DNA of 64,000 nucleotides from Sordaria brevicollis (Eukaryota > Ascomycota > Sordariomycetes > Sordariales > Sordariaceae), in assembly GCA_033439795.1 (NCBI GenBank), contig JAUTDP010000005.1, positions 2,323,001-2,387,000 of the forward strand, in the 5' to 3' direction. A program made the translations under genes and the position numbers. Below are positions 11,617-21,500 of the stretch, one piece after another; position 1 is the stretch's first letter; every line of letters begins with the position of its first letter. The notes beneath the pieces were generated by a model. It had not been told where the DNA came from, did not search any database, and was given only the letters and a program-made list of their open reading frames with translations.

Positions 11617-12412
11617 TGTGGTGCAAAGATATGGTGGTTGCGATCAAGCAGCCCAGCAGAAGAAAGGAATCACAGTCAATCTTTCCGTTTGGCTGGGACT
11701 TCTTTCTATACCGAGCTCTTCCAGTTATGGGGTGTGTCGAAACAAAAAAGAGAATGAAAAGAGAAAACGAGAAGAATGGGAAGAAAAAGATGGGACGAAA
11801 AAGAGAAAAGAAAAGATGAAACCAAAACCTAACTACTTCGAACGAGCGTGCGGCGCGTGCACACTCCCCGTCTCGTCTCCTCTCCCGTCGTCCATCCTCC
11901 GATCTCCAGTCCGTCTGGTCGTCACGGTGGGCTTGTGACGTGGTTACGCCCGGGGTCTACTATAGTGAAAACGGCAAAGCGGTGACTGTTTGAGCACCTC
12001 TATGGCTACCTGAAAACATGCACTATCGACACTACCTATCGGCTATCTCTAGGCAGGGCGTCCACGCTTCTAACTGGGTGACATCTGCATCCTGCCCTGG
12101 ACTTTCCCACCTCCGCTGGACAGGCTGCCACAGCAGCACAGCAGCAGCACGCAGCGGGCGGTCAACGGGCATTTCTGCGGGCGCCCCGGGCAGCAGCAGC
12201 AGCAGCGATAGGGCTGCATCGGATCCGGATGCGGTGCGGGTGCATGATTCGTCCACCTGACAACTGAAGAGGTAACCCTGTCGGTCCCCTGCTTGTACTT
12301 CCACCCACGCTCGCCTCGGCATCGACTTCATCCTTGTCTCACTCACAGACACCCCAACCATCAACAGTCATAAACTATATCACCACCACAACCCTTCTCT
12401 ACAACTTTCAAA
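11617..12412. other. Divergent promoter region, with CAG microsatellites
   Basis: About 800 bp between the divergent alkaline phosphatase and NTF2-like genes. It holds purine-rich (GA) sequence at about 11745-11825 and two CAG-repeat tracts. No exact CACGTG site was found, although phosphate-regulated promoters in Neurospora often carry one. Confidence 0.5.
12131..12206. repeat. CAG-type microsatellite tracts
   Basis: Imperfect CAG repeats lie at 12131-12150 and a cleaner run of five CAG units at 12191-12206. They sit in the likely 5' leader or promoter of the NTF2-like gene. Confidence 0.7.
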
Positions 12413-12862
12413 ATGTCCTCAACAACCCGCCAGACCCTCCTCTCCGCCGCCGAACAATTCTGCTCCGCCTTCGCCTCCCAATCTCCCCCTTCCGAGATCC
12501 TAGAGAAACACTTCACCTCCAAAACCAATGACATCATCGTCCTCGAGCACGGTCTTTCCCGTCTAGCACCCTTTTTAGGTCGGGAATACAAAGGCAAAGA
12601 CGGGGTTTTGGAGTACATGAAGACGATTGCGGACCAGTTGAGTTTTGAGGATATGAAGTTTGGGAATTACATTGTTGATACGGAAACACAAAAGGTTTCG
12701 GTTACGGGCCAGGCGAGGTTTACGAATAACAAGACGGGACAGGGGTGGGATGAGGTTTTTACATATGTGTTGGAGTTTGATCAAGAGGAAAAGGTGAAGA
12801 AGTATGAGATTTGGGCGGATTCGGGGGCGGCGTATTTGGCTGGTAGGGGGGAGTTGAAGTGA
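12413..12862 (+). CDS. Small NTF2-like/SnoaL-like fold protein
   Basis: Single exon of 149 aa starting at ATG 12413 in a good context (TCAAAATGTC). The pattern is an N-terminal helix (RQTLLSAAEQFCSAFAS), an internal FLGREYKGKDGVLEYMKT segment and C-terminal beta strands ending in KKYEIWADSGAAYLAGRG. This fits the NTF2-like superfamily (SnoaL/ketosteroid-isomerase-like), common as small uncharacterised proteins in filamentous fungi. No signal peptide or membrane segment. Ligand and reaction are unknown. It converges with the hydrolase-phosphatase fusion gene downstream. Confidence 0.85.
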   Translation: MSSTTRQTLLSAAEQFCSAFASQSPPSEILEKHFTSKTNDIIVLEHGLSRLAPFLGREYKGKDGVLEYMKTIADQLSFEDMKFGNYIVDTETQKVSVTGQARFTNNKTGQGWDEVFTYVLEFDQEEKVKKYEIWADSGAAYLAGRGELK

Positions 12863-13238
12863 GTGATGGAAATGCAATGGGATGATGAGTTCATCGCAGA
12901 TTCGAGATGTTTTATCCAGTGGTTAAAACATGACGGCTGGTTCGTGTTGAAGAACTCGGTGGATATTTTTGCTTCATCTTCAACGCTGACAAGAATCATA
13001 AGCCCTTGCAAAGAAATAATACAGGCTATCACTTCCAGGTATCAATAATCAAACAGCATTAACCCTCCAGACGCCCATCCCATCCATCTATCTTTTTGTA
13101 CAAAGTTCAAGCACCTTACCAAGACAAAGAAATCACTCTACAACTGATCCAACCGCTCCCATCATCCGATAGACAAGGCTCCTTAAAAAAAGGTCAAGAC
13201 ATTTGCAATGAAGTAGACCAGACAGCGAATGCAAAATC
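12863..13238. other. Shared 3' region of convergent genes
   Basis: Untranslated-looking sequence between the NTF2-like gene and the fusion gene; nothing recognised. Confidence 0.6.
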
Positions 13239-15176
13239 TCACAGCTCCTCGGTCGCCGCGCTCTTCAAACCAGAATACCGGACATACAGCCGGTCCTTGA
13301 AATGAGCATGCTTGATGCCCTTCGGCCTGCTCTTAGCAAAATGCTCAATAGCCGCCTTGGCCGTAAAACCGCATCGCTCAACGAGATAGCAGACGAGGAA
13401 GAATCCTGTCCTGTTGAAGCCGTAATGGCAGTGCACTCCCACGTAGTACTCTTCTCCCCAGTTCTCTCTCTTCGCCCGCTCCTTCTGCTCCTCGCGGATC
13501 TTGTCGACGGTCTCAATGAAGCCCCTGATCTCCTCATCCGTAGGAGGGACCTTGGACACCGTTGGGAACTTGTGGTAGTGTATTCCTCCCTTTTCCAGAC
13601 CCTCAGGGTTGTAAACCGGGTTGTCGTGCGAAATGTCGATGACGTCCTTGATGACTCCACCCCACTTCTTGACGAACTGGGAGGGACTGTGATCTTCATC
13701 CACCTCGCGCAACGTCTTGATGGCACGGAAGATGCCTCCAATGGGCTCAGAGACAGGCTCCACAGCCTGCCACTTCTGAAGGTTTTTGACGTCCCACTTA
13801 CCATCTTGCGATAGATACTGCAGTTGCCAACCAAGCGCAAGACGGCCGGTAATGTGCACCACCATGAAATCCGAAATCAAACCAGCTAGAATGCGGACTG
13901 TTGAAGGCGTGTATAGCAAGGCGTGCGTGGCTGGTTTGCCCATCACAATTGATCGCACAACCTTTTGGGGGTGGAGGGACAAAGACGGTACACTCGCTGC
14001 TTGCTCAGTAGGCGTCACCGGGTCGTCCGCTCCTTCCTCTGGTTCAGAGACCTGTGACTGCTGCACTCGCTCACGATCCGCACCCTCTTGAGCGCTTTCG
14101 TCACCTTGTCCCAGACTCGTCAAGGCATCAATCTTGGACCCGATTGCGCCAATGTCTACCGGCGCTGCTGAATCCGCAAGAACCGATGTGCCGGGATTAA
14201 TCGTGTCTGGTGTTGTCTTGACTGCCTCCAGGAAGTCGCGAATCTTGGCCATATCCTTGGGAGGAGTGAGCCTATCATTTTCTCCTGCCACCAAGAAGAC
14301 GGGTACGTTCAACTTTTCCCAGGTTTCCCTCGAGGGCATGCCGTCTTGAGCGATCCCATTGACGTAAGTCGGTAGACAGCCCCAAGCCATACGACGCCAG
14401 ACTGATGAATTGCTCTGGTTGTTGTATAGATCCTGAAGACGTTTGGCTTCGGGGTCGGCATCCACGCCAACGAACCTGTTAACGCTCGCGCTTTGGCTTC
14501 CGCCTCTCTTGTCCCACGCTCTCCAAAGGTTGAAGATGAATTCAGGGACCCACAGCAGGGCCCTAAAGATCATGATCTGCTTCTGGTTTGGAAGGCCTGA
14601 GCTGGGGCAGATTGCGACCAGGCCCACCACGTTCTTATGTAGTTGAGTTCGTGGTGGTAGTCTCGGACTCGCCAGAAGCGCGGCGAAAGAGGCGCCCATG
14701 CTGTGGCCAATCAACACCACACCCTGGCGGTCCTCTTTCTCGCGGTAGTCCTCGATAATGGTTTCCAGGAGCTCTACCAGAGCATCAGTGGTATATGCTT
14801 CCCATGACCGGACTGAAAATTCGGATCTCCCGCATCCTGGAAGATCAATAGCCAGGCAGGACGCTACCGAAGTCAGGCTGGTGAGCAGTGGGTGAAACTG
14901 GGCTACTGAGCCGCCAAGTCCATGGATGAAGACGAGCAGTGGTATCGGTGCTGGCGACTTTGGTAAGCGGTCAGCCTGTTGGTGACGGCGGTAGAAGACG
15001 CGCAGGCCGGGGTAAGTGAATTTGGAGGTGGTGTATGTTTTGATCTCGCTACTTCTGTCCAACAATGGTGGATCCGTAGCCACGGGATCTAGAGAGAAAA
15101 GAGTTGTCAGTGAGTACCATCAGGTTCTGAGGAGCCATGGTTCACTATGAGTGTACAAACCATATGGGGAAGCCAT
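13239..15176 (-). CDS. Alpha/beta hydrolase fused to RNA-triphosphatase-like cysteine phosphatase
   Basis: Two exons: 15176-15161 (MASPY plus one base) and 15088-13239, 621 aa. The long frame lacks an ATG at its 5' end; the short upstream exon with donor GTTTGT and acceptor CTAG gives MASPYDPVATDPPLLD. Residues about 55-440 form an alpha/beta hydrolase: oxyanion HGLGG (61-65), nucleophile elbow GHSMGA with Ser135, Asp in ENDRLTPP, and a likely catalytic His in GKPATHALLY. An acidic Ser/Glu-rich insert of about 100 residues separates the Asp and the His. Residues about 480-621 are a cysteine-phosphatase domain with the CX5R loop HCHYGFNRTG (Cys559, Arg565). The loop and the following FAKSRPKGIK segment resemble metazoan capping-enzyme RNA triphosphatases and DUSP11 more than classical dual-specificity phosphatases. 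Substrates of both halves are unknown. Confidence 0.88.
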
Positions 15177-16797
15177 CTGCAGCCAACATTAACGCCTGGA
15201 ACAGCTGCCAGGCCAGCGAATTATAACCGAGAACTATGGGCTACAGCGTCAGTAAGCATGAGACACGGGCAAGGATGAGAGCGAGAAAGTGAAGGCGTAC
15301 ATGAGCCAAAATATTTGGATAAGACTGGCGGATGGTGATGCGTAAGACGACAGATCGATGTTGGAGAAGTTGGTGGGAGTTGAGATAAGATGATGGACAA
15401 GGAGACAGGTCCCGGTAGGTTGTTTATGAAGCGGCAGCAAGGCGGGTAAGCGGGTATGCGTGCGAACAGAAAAAGATGAATGGGAAGCAGCGTCCCAGGG
15501 CCGTTACCCGTGCCGTGTTGTTGGGCGCAAAGATTGGAGTTGGGTCTTCGTTTGTGAGTTCCACGACTTGAAGCGAATCCGTGAGTCAATCAGCGTGCCG
15601 CGTGGGACCAGGAACCTCGGTGACGGGAAGGAAATGGAACTGGAAGGGCCTTTCAACATGTTGCAAGAACAGTCCATGTTGGTGGAACGTACTGACCTGT
15701 CTTGTATAAATCGAGATGTTCACTTTTGGTGGTATCTCCCAAGTAAGAGAGGGCAGGCAACTGAAATATCAGATGAAGAGATGGATTGAGAATTGTATTA
15801 AGGCAGGAAGAGTTGGAGAAGGATTCAATTCTTTCTTGAAACAAACCAAGAATTGAATCCTTCTTTTTCATTCGCATTCTGCCCTCATGGGCATAGCCTG
15901 AACGCCCTGTAAGATAGGTCATCCTTCCCTGCGTTGTAGTGGAGGCAGGCACCGCGGTCGACTTTCACAATCAGCGGAGCCAACGGTCGTCATTCCTTCA
16001 GAATGCGGTTGAATTCCGGCCTCTGATTGGCCACCCAGAGTTCTTTTAGTCTTGACTTGCCGACATCCACGAGTTCATCTGAATTCATGCTCATAAGATA
16101 TGCAAAATCTCTGCTTTAAGCCATTGGTGTCTGTTAGATAATGAGAGCTGCTTCCCTACCTGTACCTTATCGTAGTTCTCACGCAAGCCGTTATTTGTCA
16201 AGCGCGTTCAAGACACCAGGGCCCGGGCAGTTCTTTCCCGATGCACGTCAGTTCTTCCTCCAGGAACGTCTGACGTGCGTGCTCCACCGAGACACACCTG
16301 CCCTGCAGCGCCGTCTATGTCTTGGCATTTTGAACAATTGCGCTGGCAGCAGCAGTGCAGCACACATTGCCCGTTGTGCCCGCTTGGCCGTTTCATCGCT
16401 TTCCACTGCCCCTGGGCTGGAATGGAATGAACTCGCCGGAAGCCGATCCTGTGATGCGCTAGCACCCCGCGACAATGGATCCCGAGCTCCGTTGACGGCG
16501 GCCCAGTCGTGTGGATGACATTGAGGTGATTTCCAACCGGCTGTTCCCGACCCACCATATCCGTCTTGACTGTTGTCATCACTCCTTTTAAGATACCCAT
16601 TGCTCCCGGACCCTGAAAAAGAGTCATCCAGACATCCAACAACTTCCTCGCCTTGTCACAACCCGACCGTCGCATTCCCTCCCAACGCCTTCAGACCGAC
16701 TACCTACCTACCCCTCGATTCCTCGAAGCTCCCCTTCAAGTCCGCTTTCAAGATTGTGACAGCTCGGGCAGCAACCAAGCTCCCAACCCTCGACACC
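15177..16797. other. Divergent intergenic region with a strong hairpin
   Basis: About 1.6 kb between the fusion gene and the mitochondrial coiled-coil gene. No coding region is supported. Both promoters must lie here. The only clear structure is the inverted repeat at 15817-15864. Confidence 0.5.
15817..15864. repeat. 17-bp perfect hairpin
   Basis: Arms 15817-15833 and 15848-15864 are perfect complements (core AAGGATTCAATTCTT) around a 14-base loop. It lies about 640 bp from the fusion gene and 930 bp from the next gene. It could be a small-RNA precursor, a bidirectional terminator or a transposon footprint; the sequence alone does not decide. Confidence 0.75.
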
Positions 16798-18123
16798 ATG
16801 GCCACCCCAGGCCGTTTGACCTTCCTATATCCCCAGCTCTTCCGCACAGGAGCTCTCTGGTCCGAACCAGCCGCCGCTCGCGCCGCCCGCAAGCCTCGTC
16901 GTCATATTGCTCCTCTCCCTTCTCAGCAATCATGCTGCGCGCATACCGCGTCAGCTCCTTTTACAAACTCCGCCTCTCGGAGGCAAGCCGCCTTTGTCAA
17001 GTACGGAAAGGCTGTTGAACCACAGCCATTACATACCGAAGAGACGCCGGCGTCTCCCGAACCGACACCGACACCGACCGCCGACTCGAAACCCAAAGCT
17101 GCCCCGACAACAGAAAAGCAGCCAGCAAAGAGTAGCGAGCCAACAACACCAAAAGAGGAGGGTGCTGATGCGCCAAAGACAGCACAAGGAAGCTCCGAAC
17201 AACAACAGCCACCCACAGCCGCCGCCTCCAAGACCGGCTCAGACCCGGCAGCAAGCAAAAAGAATACCACGCCCATGGAAACCATTCTTTATATGGAACC
17301 GCCTCCGTCCGACCACACCACGCGCCTGCTCACCGACCCTGACAACGGCAATGGCCGACCGCCGCACCTCCAACCCCCTCCCTACGTCCACCATTTCGAC
17401 AGCTACTCGCTCGTCAAGCAGCTCTCGACCGGCGGCTACACGCTCCCGCAAGCCATCACGGCCATGAAGGCCGTACGCGGCTTGTTGGCTTCAAACCTGG
17501 ACGTGGCGCAGGCTGGGCTGGTAAGCAAGAGCGACGTGGAGAACGAGACATATTTGTTCCGCGCGGCGTGCTCGGAACTGAGCACCGAAGTCAAAAACAA
17601 CAGGCGGGTGGCGGACGAGCAGCTGCGCCAGCAGCGCACGCACCTGCTTCACGAGGTGGATATCTTGACGCAGCGGCTCAACCAGGAGCTGCTGACGCTG
17701 AACGATAACGTGCGGGGCATGTTCAACGATCGCAAGATGGCGGTGAGGGAGGAGCAAAAGGCTGTTGATAGTCGGGTACGTCCCCTTTTCCCCCCTTCCC
17801 CAACTCATCCCAGGTTTCAAACTAACCTCATGGTGCAACCACAGATTCAACAAATAAACTACAAAATCTCCGTCATGCTTAACAGCGACGCCCGCTCCGA
17901 CATCGAAGCCTTGCGCTGGGTTCTCATTCGCCGCTCCGTCCTAGGTATCCTGTTCATGGCGGTCGCGACCCTTGGCACTTTGCGATATGCGACCTATGTG
18001 AACCATGAGCGACAGAAGGAGGCGGAGAAGAAGAAGCGCGAGGCTGAGGAGGCCAGGAGACATGATGGTACGCGGGACGTTGCGCCGGCGCCCATGGCGG
18101 CGGAGATTCTTGCGGCGAACTAG
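16798..18123 (+). CDS. Mitochondrial coiled-coil protein, MCUR1/Fmp32 (DUF1640) family
   Basis: Two exons, 16798-17775 and 17845-18123, 418 aa. The frame extends upstream without an ATG. The ATG at 16798 has an ideal context (CGACACCATGG) and begins an Arg/Ala-rich presequence (MATPGRLTFLYPQLFRTG). A low-complexity Pro/Thr/Lys/Ala linker runs from about 80 to 160. The conserved part starts near residue 200 (DSYSLVKQLSTGGYTLPQAI), continues as a long coiled coil rich in Glu, Lys and Leu, and ends in a transmembrane segment (GILFMAVATLGTLRYATYV, about 360-378) and a charged tail. Family members (yeast Fmp32, human MCUR1/CCDC90B) sit in the inner membrane and are linked to proline metabolism, cytochrome oxidase assembly or the calcium uniporter. 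The 69-nt intron has GTACGT and CAG ends and contains no in-frame stop. Confidence 0.88.
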   Translation: MATPGRLTFLYPQLFRTGALWSEPAAARAARKPRRHIAPLPSQQSCCAHTASAPFTNSASRRQAAFVKYGKAVEPQPLHTEETPASPEPTPTPTADSKPKAAPTTEKQPAKSSEPTTPKEEGADAPKTAQGSSEQQQPPTAAASKTGSDPAASKKNTTPMETILYMEPPPSDHTTRLLTDPDNGNGRPPHLQPPPYVHHFDSYSLVKQLSTGGYTLPQAITAMKAVRGLLASNLDVAQAGLVSKSDVENETYLFRAACSELSTEVKNNRRVADEQLRQQRTHLLHEVDILTQRLNQELLTLNDNVRGMFNDRKMAVREEQKAVDSRVRPLFPPSPTHPRFQTNLMVQPQIQQINYKISVMLNSDARSDIEALRWVLIRRSVLGILFMAVATLGTLRYATYVNHERQKEAEKKKREAEEARRHDGTRDVAPAPMAAEILAAN

Positions 18124-18548
18124 AAACAGCCGCGTTCTGGGTTCAAGGGATATCAAGTTGGTTAGCAAAGGTTCATCAAGCAGGCTAAAGGCGTAGATTT
18201 GCATGTTGAAGAACGCATGAGGGTGGCTTAGCCGTTCTGGTATTCGAGTACTGTAGGCATGGGGTTAAGGGGTTAGGGTTAAAGCAGGAGATACCCAAGT
18301 AAACAAATGACAAGAAAGGGGGAAGGCTTGTACTTGGGCCAACCCCTGATTTTCATATCAACTAATCAATTCCGACAGCACAACGTTTGATCCCTTCCTA
18401 CCATATTTATTATGAAGTGTCTCATGCAATCGTATTACAAGGCCCTATATCATTTTCATGTCTATATACCCCCTTCATCAACAAGTCCAAAGTTCAAAGC
18501 CCAAAGCCCAACGCTCATCTCTCTTCTTACTTCCTCAAATCATCCCAT
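18124..18548. other. Shared 3' region of convergent genes
   Basis: Untranslated sequence between the coiled-coil gene and the HEAT-repeat gene. It includes a short telomere-like motif at 18261-18281. Confidence 0.6.
18261..18281 (+). repeat. Short telomere-like TTAGGG tract
   Basis: The sequence GGGGTTAAGGGGTTAGGGTT resembles about three degenerate units of the fungal telomere repeat TTAGGG. It is only 21 bp long and may be chance. Confidence 0.4.
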
Positions 18549-21500
18549 TCAACCACCGAAATTCATCTTCAAAGCAATCGTAGGCGCCTGCTCCCCTTCC
18601 TCCTCCTCATTTCTTCTCACATTCACATTCGCACTACCTCCCATTCCCCTCCCACTCTTAATAACCTCCTCCATAAACGCCTTCTGGCCCTCACTCATCG
18701 CACCCACCACCGCCCTAAAAGCCGTTTGATCCGCACTCGCCAGCTCCAGCAGTCGGGCGCTGGTTTCCCGATAGACATCATCCTTGGCCGGCTCCGACGC
18801 CGCGCGCGACAGGAGTGTAGGCACGACGAGAGCCATGGCGATTGAAGCACCCTGGCCGCCGTCTTGTTGCGATGAGCCGCTGCGGGAGACGAGGGCGGTG
18901 AATTGCACAAGAGTTTGCGCGATCAGGGAGCGGGCGTGCTCGGGGTCTTCGGGCGCGGTGTTGGTTACAAAGGCCATTAGGCGGGGTAAGAGGTGGCGGG
19001 AGAGAGAGTGGTCGGCTGAGGTGGGAGTGCCTGAGGAGTTGGTGTTGAGGAGGAGGGAGCGGATGCAGTTGGCTGCTATTTTGGCGGTCTAGGACACAGG
19101 ACAGTTAGTCATGGGCAGAGGGAAAAGGGGAGGAGGAGAGACACTTACCATTCGATCCGTCAAACAATCCACCACCTCATCCAAAAACTTGGCTACCAGC
19201 GGCTCGTTGGCTGACAAGTGGTTCTTGCCGCCCGTAAACAAAATGGTGATAGCCAGGAGACAGTTCTTGACGCAGGTCAATGACGTCGGGGCCTCGCGCT
19301 TCTGAGCGTTGAGATAGATGGACAGGAAGCGGCGCAGACATCCCAGCAACTGAACGTCCGTGGGCGAGTTACCCTCGTCTTCGTCACTGCCGTCTCTTCT
19401 GGAGCCTGTCATGCCGTTGATGAAGCGTTTGAGCGTGGACAGGTTTTGCGGGACAATGACCTCCTGGCACGACGGTGTGGCGAGGATGGTCGCGAAGATG
19501 TGCAAGATACAGGCGTGGAGATCCGTCTTGATGATGGATGGAAACACCTCCGCGGCATCGACGAGTGCGTTGAGCGATGTCTTGACGAGGAGGATCGCTT
19601 CCTCCGTCATTTGGTGGCGGACTGGCTGCTGTGCCTCGCTGAGATTGGGCAACAGACCGGAGAGTACCAAGACGATGATGCGGGTGAGCTCAAAGAGTTG
19701 CTCGATGTCGTCAGACAGTTCGCTGTTTTCGGGGTCGTCGGCTTGTTTTCTGGCTGCAGGATGTGCCACGCACAGAGCACGCGCAATCTCGACGATGACG
19801 CCCTGCACATCGAGTCCTTCTGTGAGGACGAGACGGTCAAGGAGATCCATCGTCTCAGAGAAGATGGCATCTCGGTAAATGGCATGACCAGATACACTTG
19901 GGTGAAGAATCTTCTTGAGAGCGCGGAGGATCTCGAGTGTCTGCTCACGGGTAGCGAGGGATTCGCTCTGGCCTGGTTTGGTAGCGAGAGCTTCAAATGC
20001 AATGCCGAACAAGACGAAGAAGAACGCAACAGGCTCATCGCGGTAGTTGATATCTGCGCCCTTTGAGTTGCTGTTGGTGCTGGGTCCTGATAGCTCCTTG
20101 CCATCGAGAGCGTCAAAGACGAACTCGCTGTCTTGTTCAATGAGACTGGCAATGGCATCTACCAGCTTCAACCACGACTCCTGGTAGAACTTGAGCAGAG
20201 TCTCACGGTTCAGGGCCGCGTAGACAGTGTCCAAACTTCCAGACAACGAAGGAGGGCCCAGCGTCATGGAAATGTCCGGCTCAAACCGCAACCGAGCAAA
20301 CTCACGAAGAGACTCGAGCCATAGAGGAGTCAAGGTACCAATATGGGGCTTGAGGACATCAAGTAGGTACTTTTGCTCAGAGCTGGCAACTTGCAGCTCG
20401 GCCCAGGCGGCAAATACGGACATCTTGACCATGACCTGAGCGTTAGAGCTGAGTCCCTTCAGGTCACCAATTCCGGCATTGTCCTCATCCTTTGCAAAGT
20501 TCTCCAATGAGCTCACCAGCGTCTTCAGAATTCTGCCCATCCTATCCACATCAGTAACAATGCCTGTTGCGATGAAGCTTGCGCAGACATCAACAGCTTC
20601 CGAAGCCAGTTCAGGCGACGAGTCGGCGGCGAATGCAGGTGTGAGGGCAGAGCTGATCTGCGCCTGGTACTGCTCAAGCAGCATAGCCTCCTCAAAGTCC
20701 GGATCGGGGATCTTTCCAAACATCTTGAGGACAGCGCCGATGATCTTCAAGCCCCAGATTCTCTGGTCCAGGACGCCCGATGTGGATGCCGAGAACGCCA
20801 TGCGGACAACATCAGCAATCCTGTTCTGGAGAGCCGCCTGCGCAGCAGATTCGCCATGGGTCGCGACATCCTTTGCGACGAACACAAAAATGTCATTCAG
20901 GCAGTCCATGGCAAAAGTGGTGACCTGCCACTTCAAAGGCTCCACGTCTGAGCCGCTCGGAGTGTCTTTGTCGTCCTTGGCACCTCCTCCAGCAGCGGCG
21001 GCTGCAAAGCCAGCGACTTCTTCGTCCTGCAGGTCAATGCCTCCGCCAGACTTTGCGTTGTTCGTGATAGCCTGTGCGGATGCCTTCGGTCTGGTCATCT
21101 TCAGGACATGCTGGAAGCGTGCAAGCCAAGCGGCCGTGTCCGAAAGACAAGTCTGACGGAGCCAGTTTCTGATAAGGTTCCGCATTCCATCGTGGCTCGG
21201 GGAGGCGTCAAGCACCAACCACAGGTGATCCTCGAAACCTTGTTCGGCGGCCTTGATAACATCGTACGAGTTCCTCTTCATGAGGTTGTAGAGACTGTCC
21301 ACGGCCACATCCCGGAGGGCAGCGTGGTCGGACTTGATGTACCGCTGAAGGGTCCTGACGTAGTCGATGAAATCCATGTAGCCCGGTGCGTACAGCGTCA
21401 AGTGTTCCTGGCAGGCTAGACTCGCCCGCTGGATTTCGAGATCCTCTTCTTGCTGGAAGTACCCGACGAGGGTCAGAATTAGCTCCCTTGACTTGGTGGA

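Noticed and set aside
16573..16797. N-terminal extension of the MCUR1-like protein
   Set aside because: The extended frame begins with TTG, not ATG, and lacks presequence character; the ATG at 16798 has the better context.
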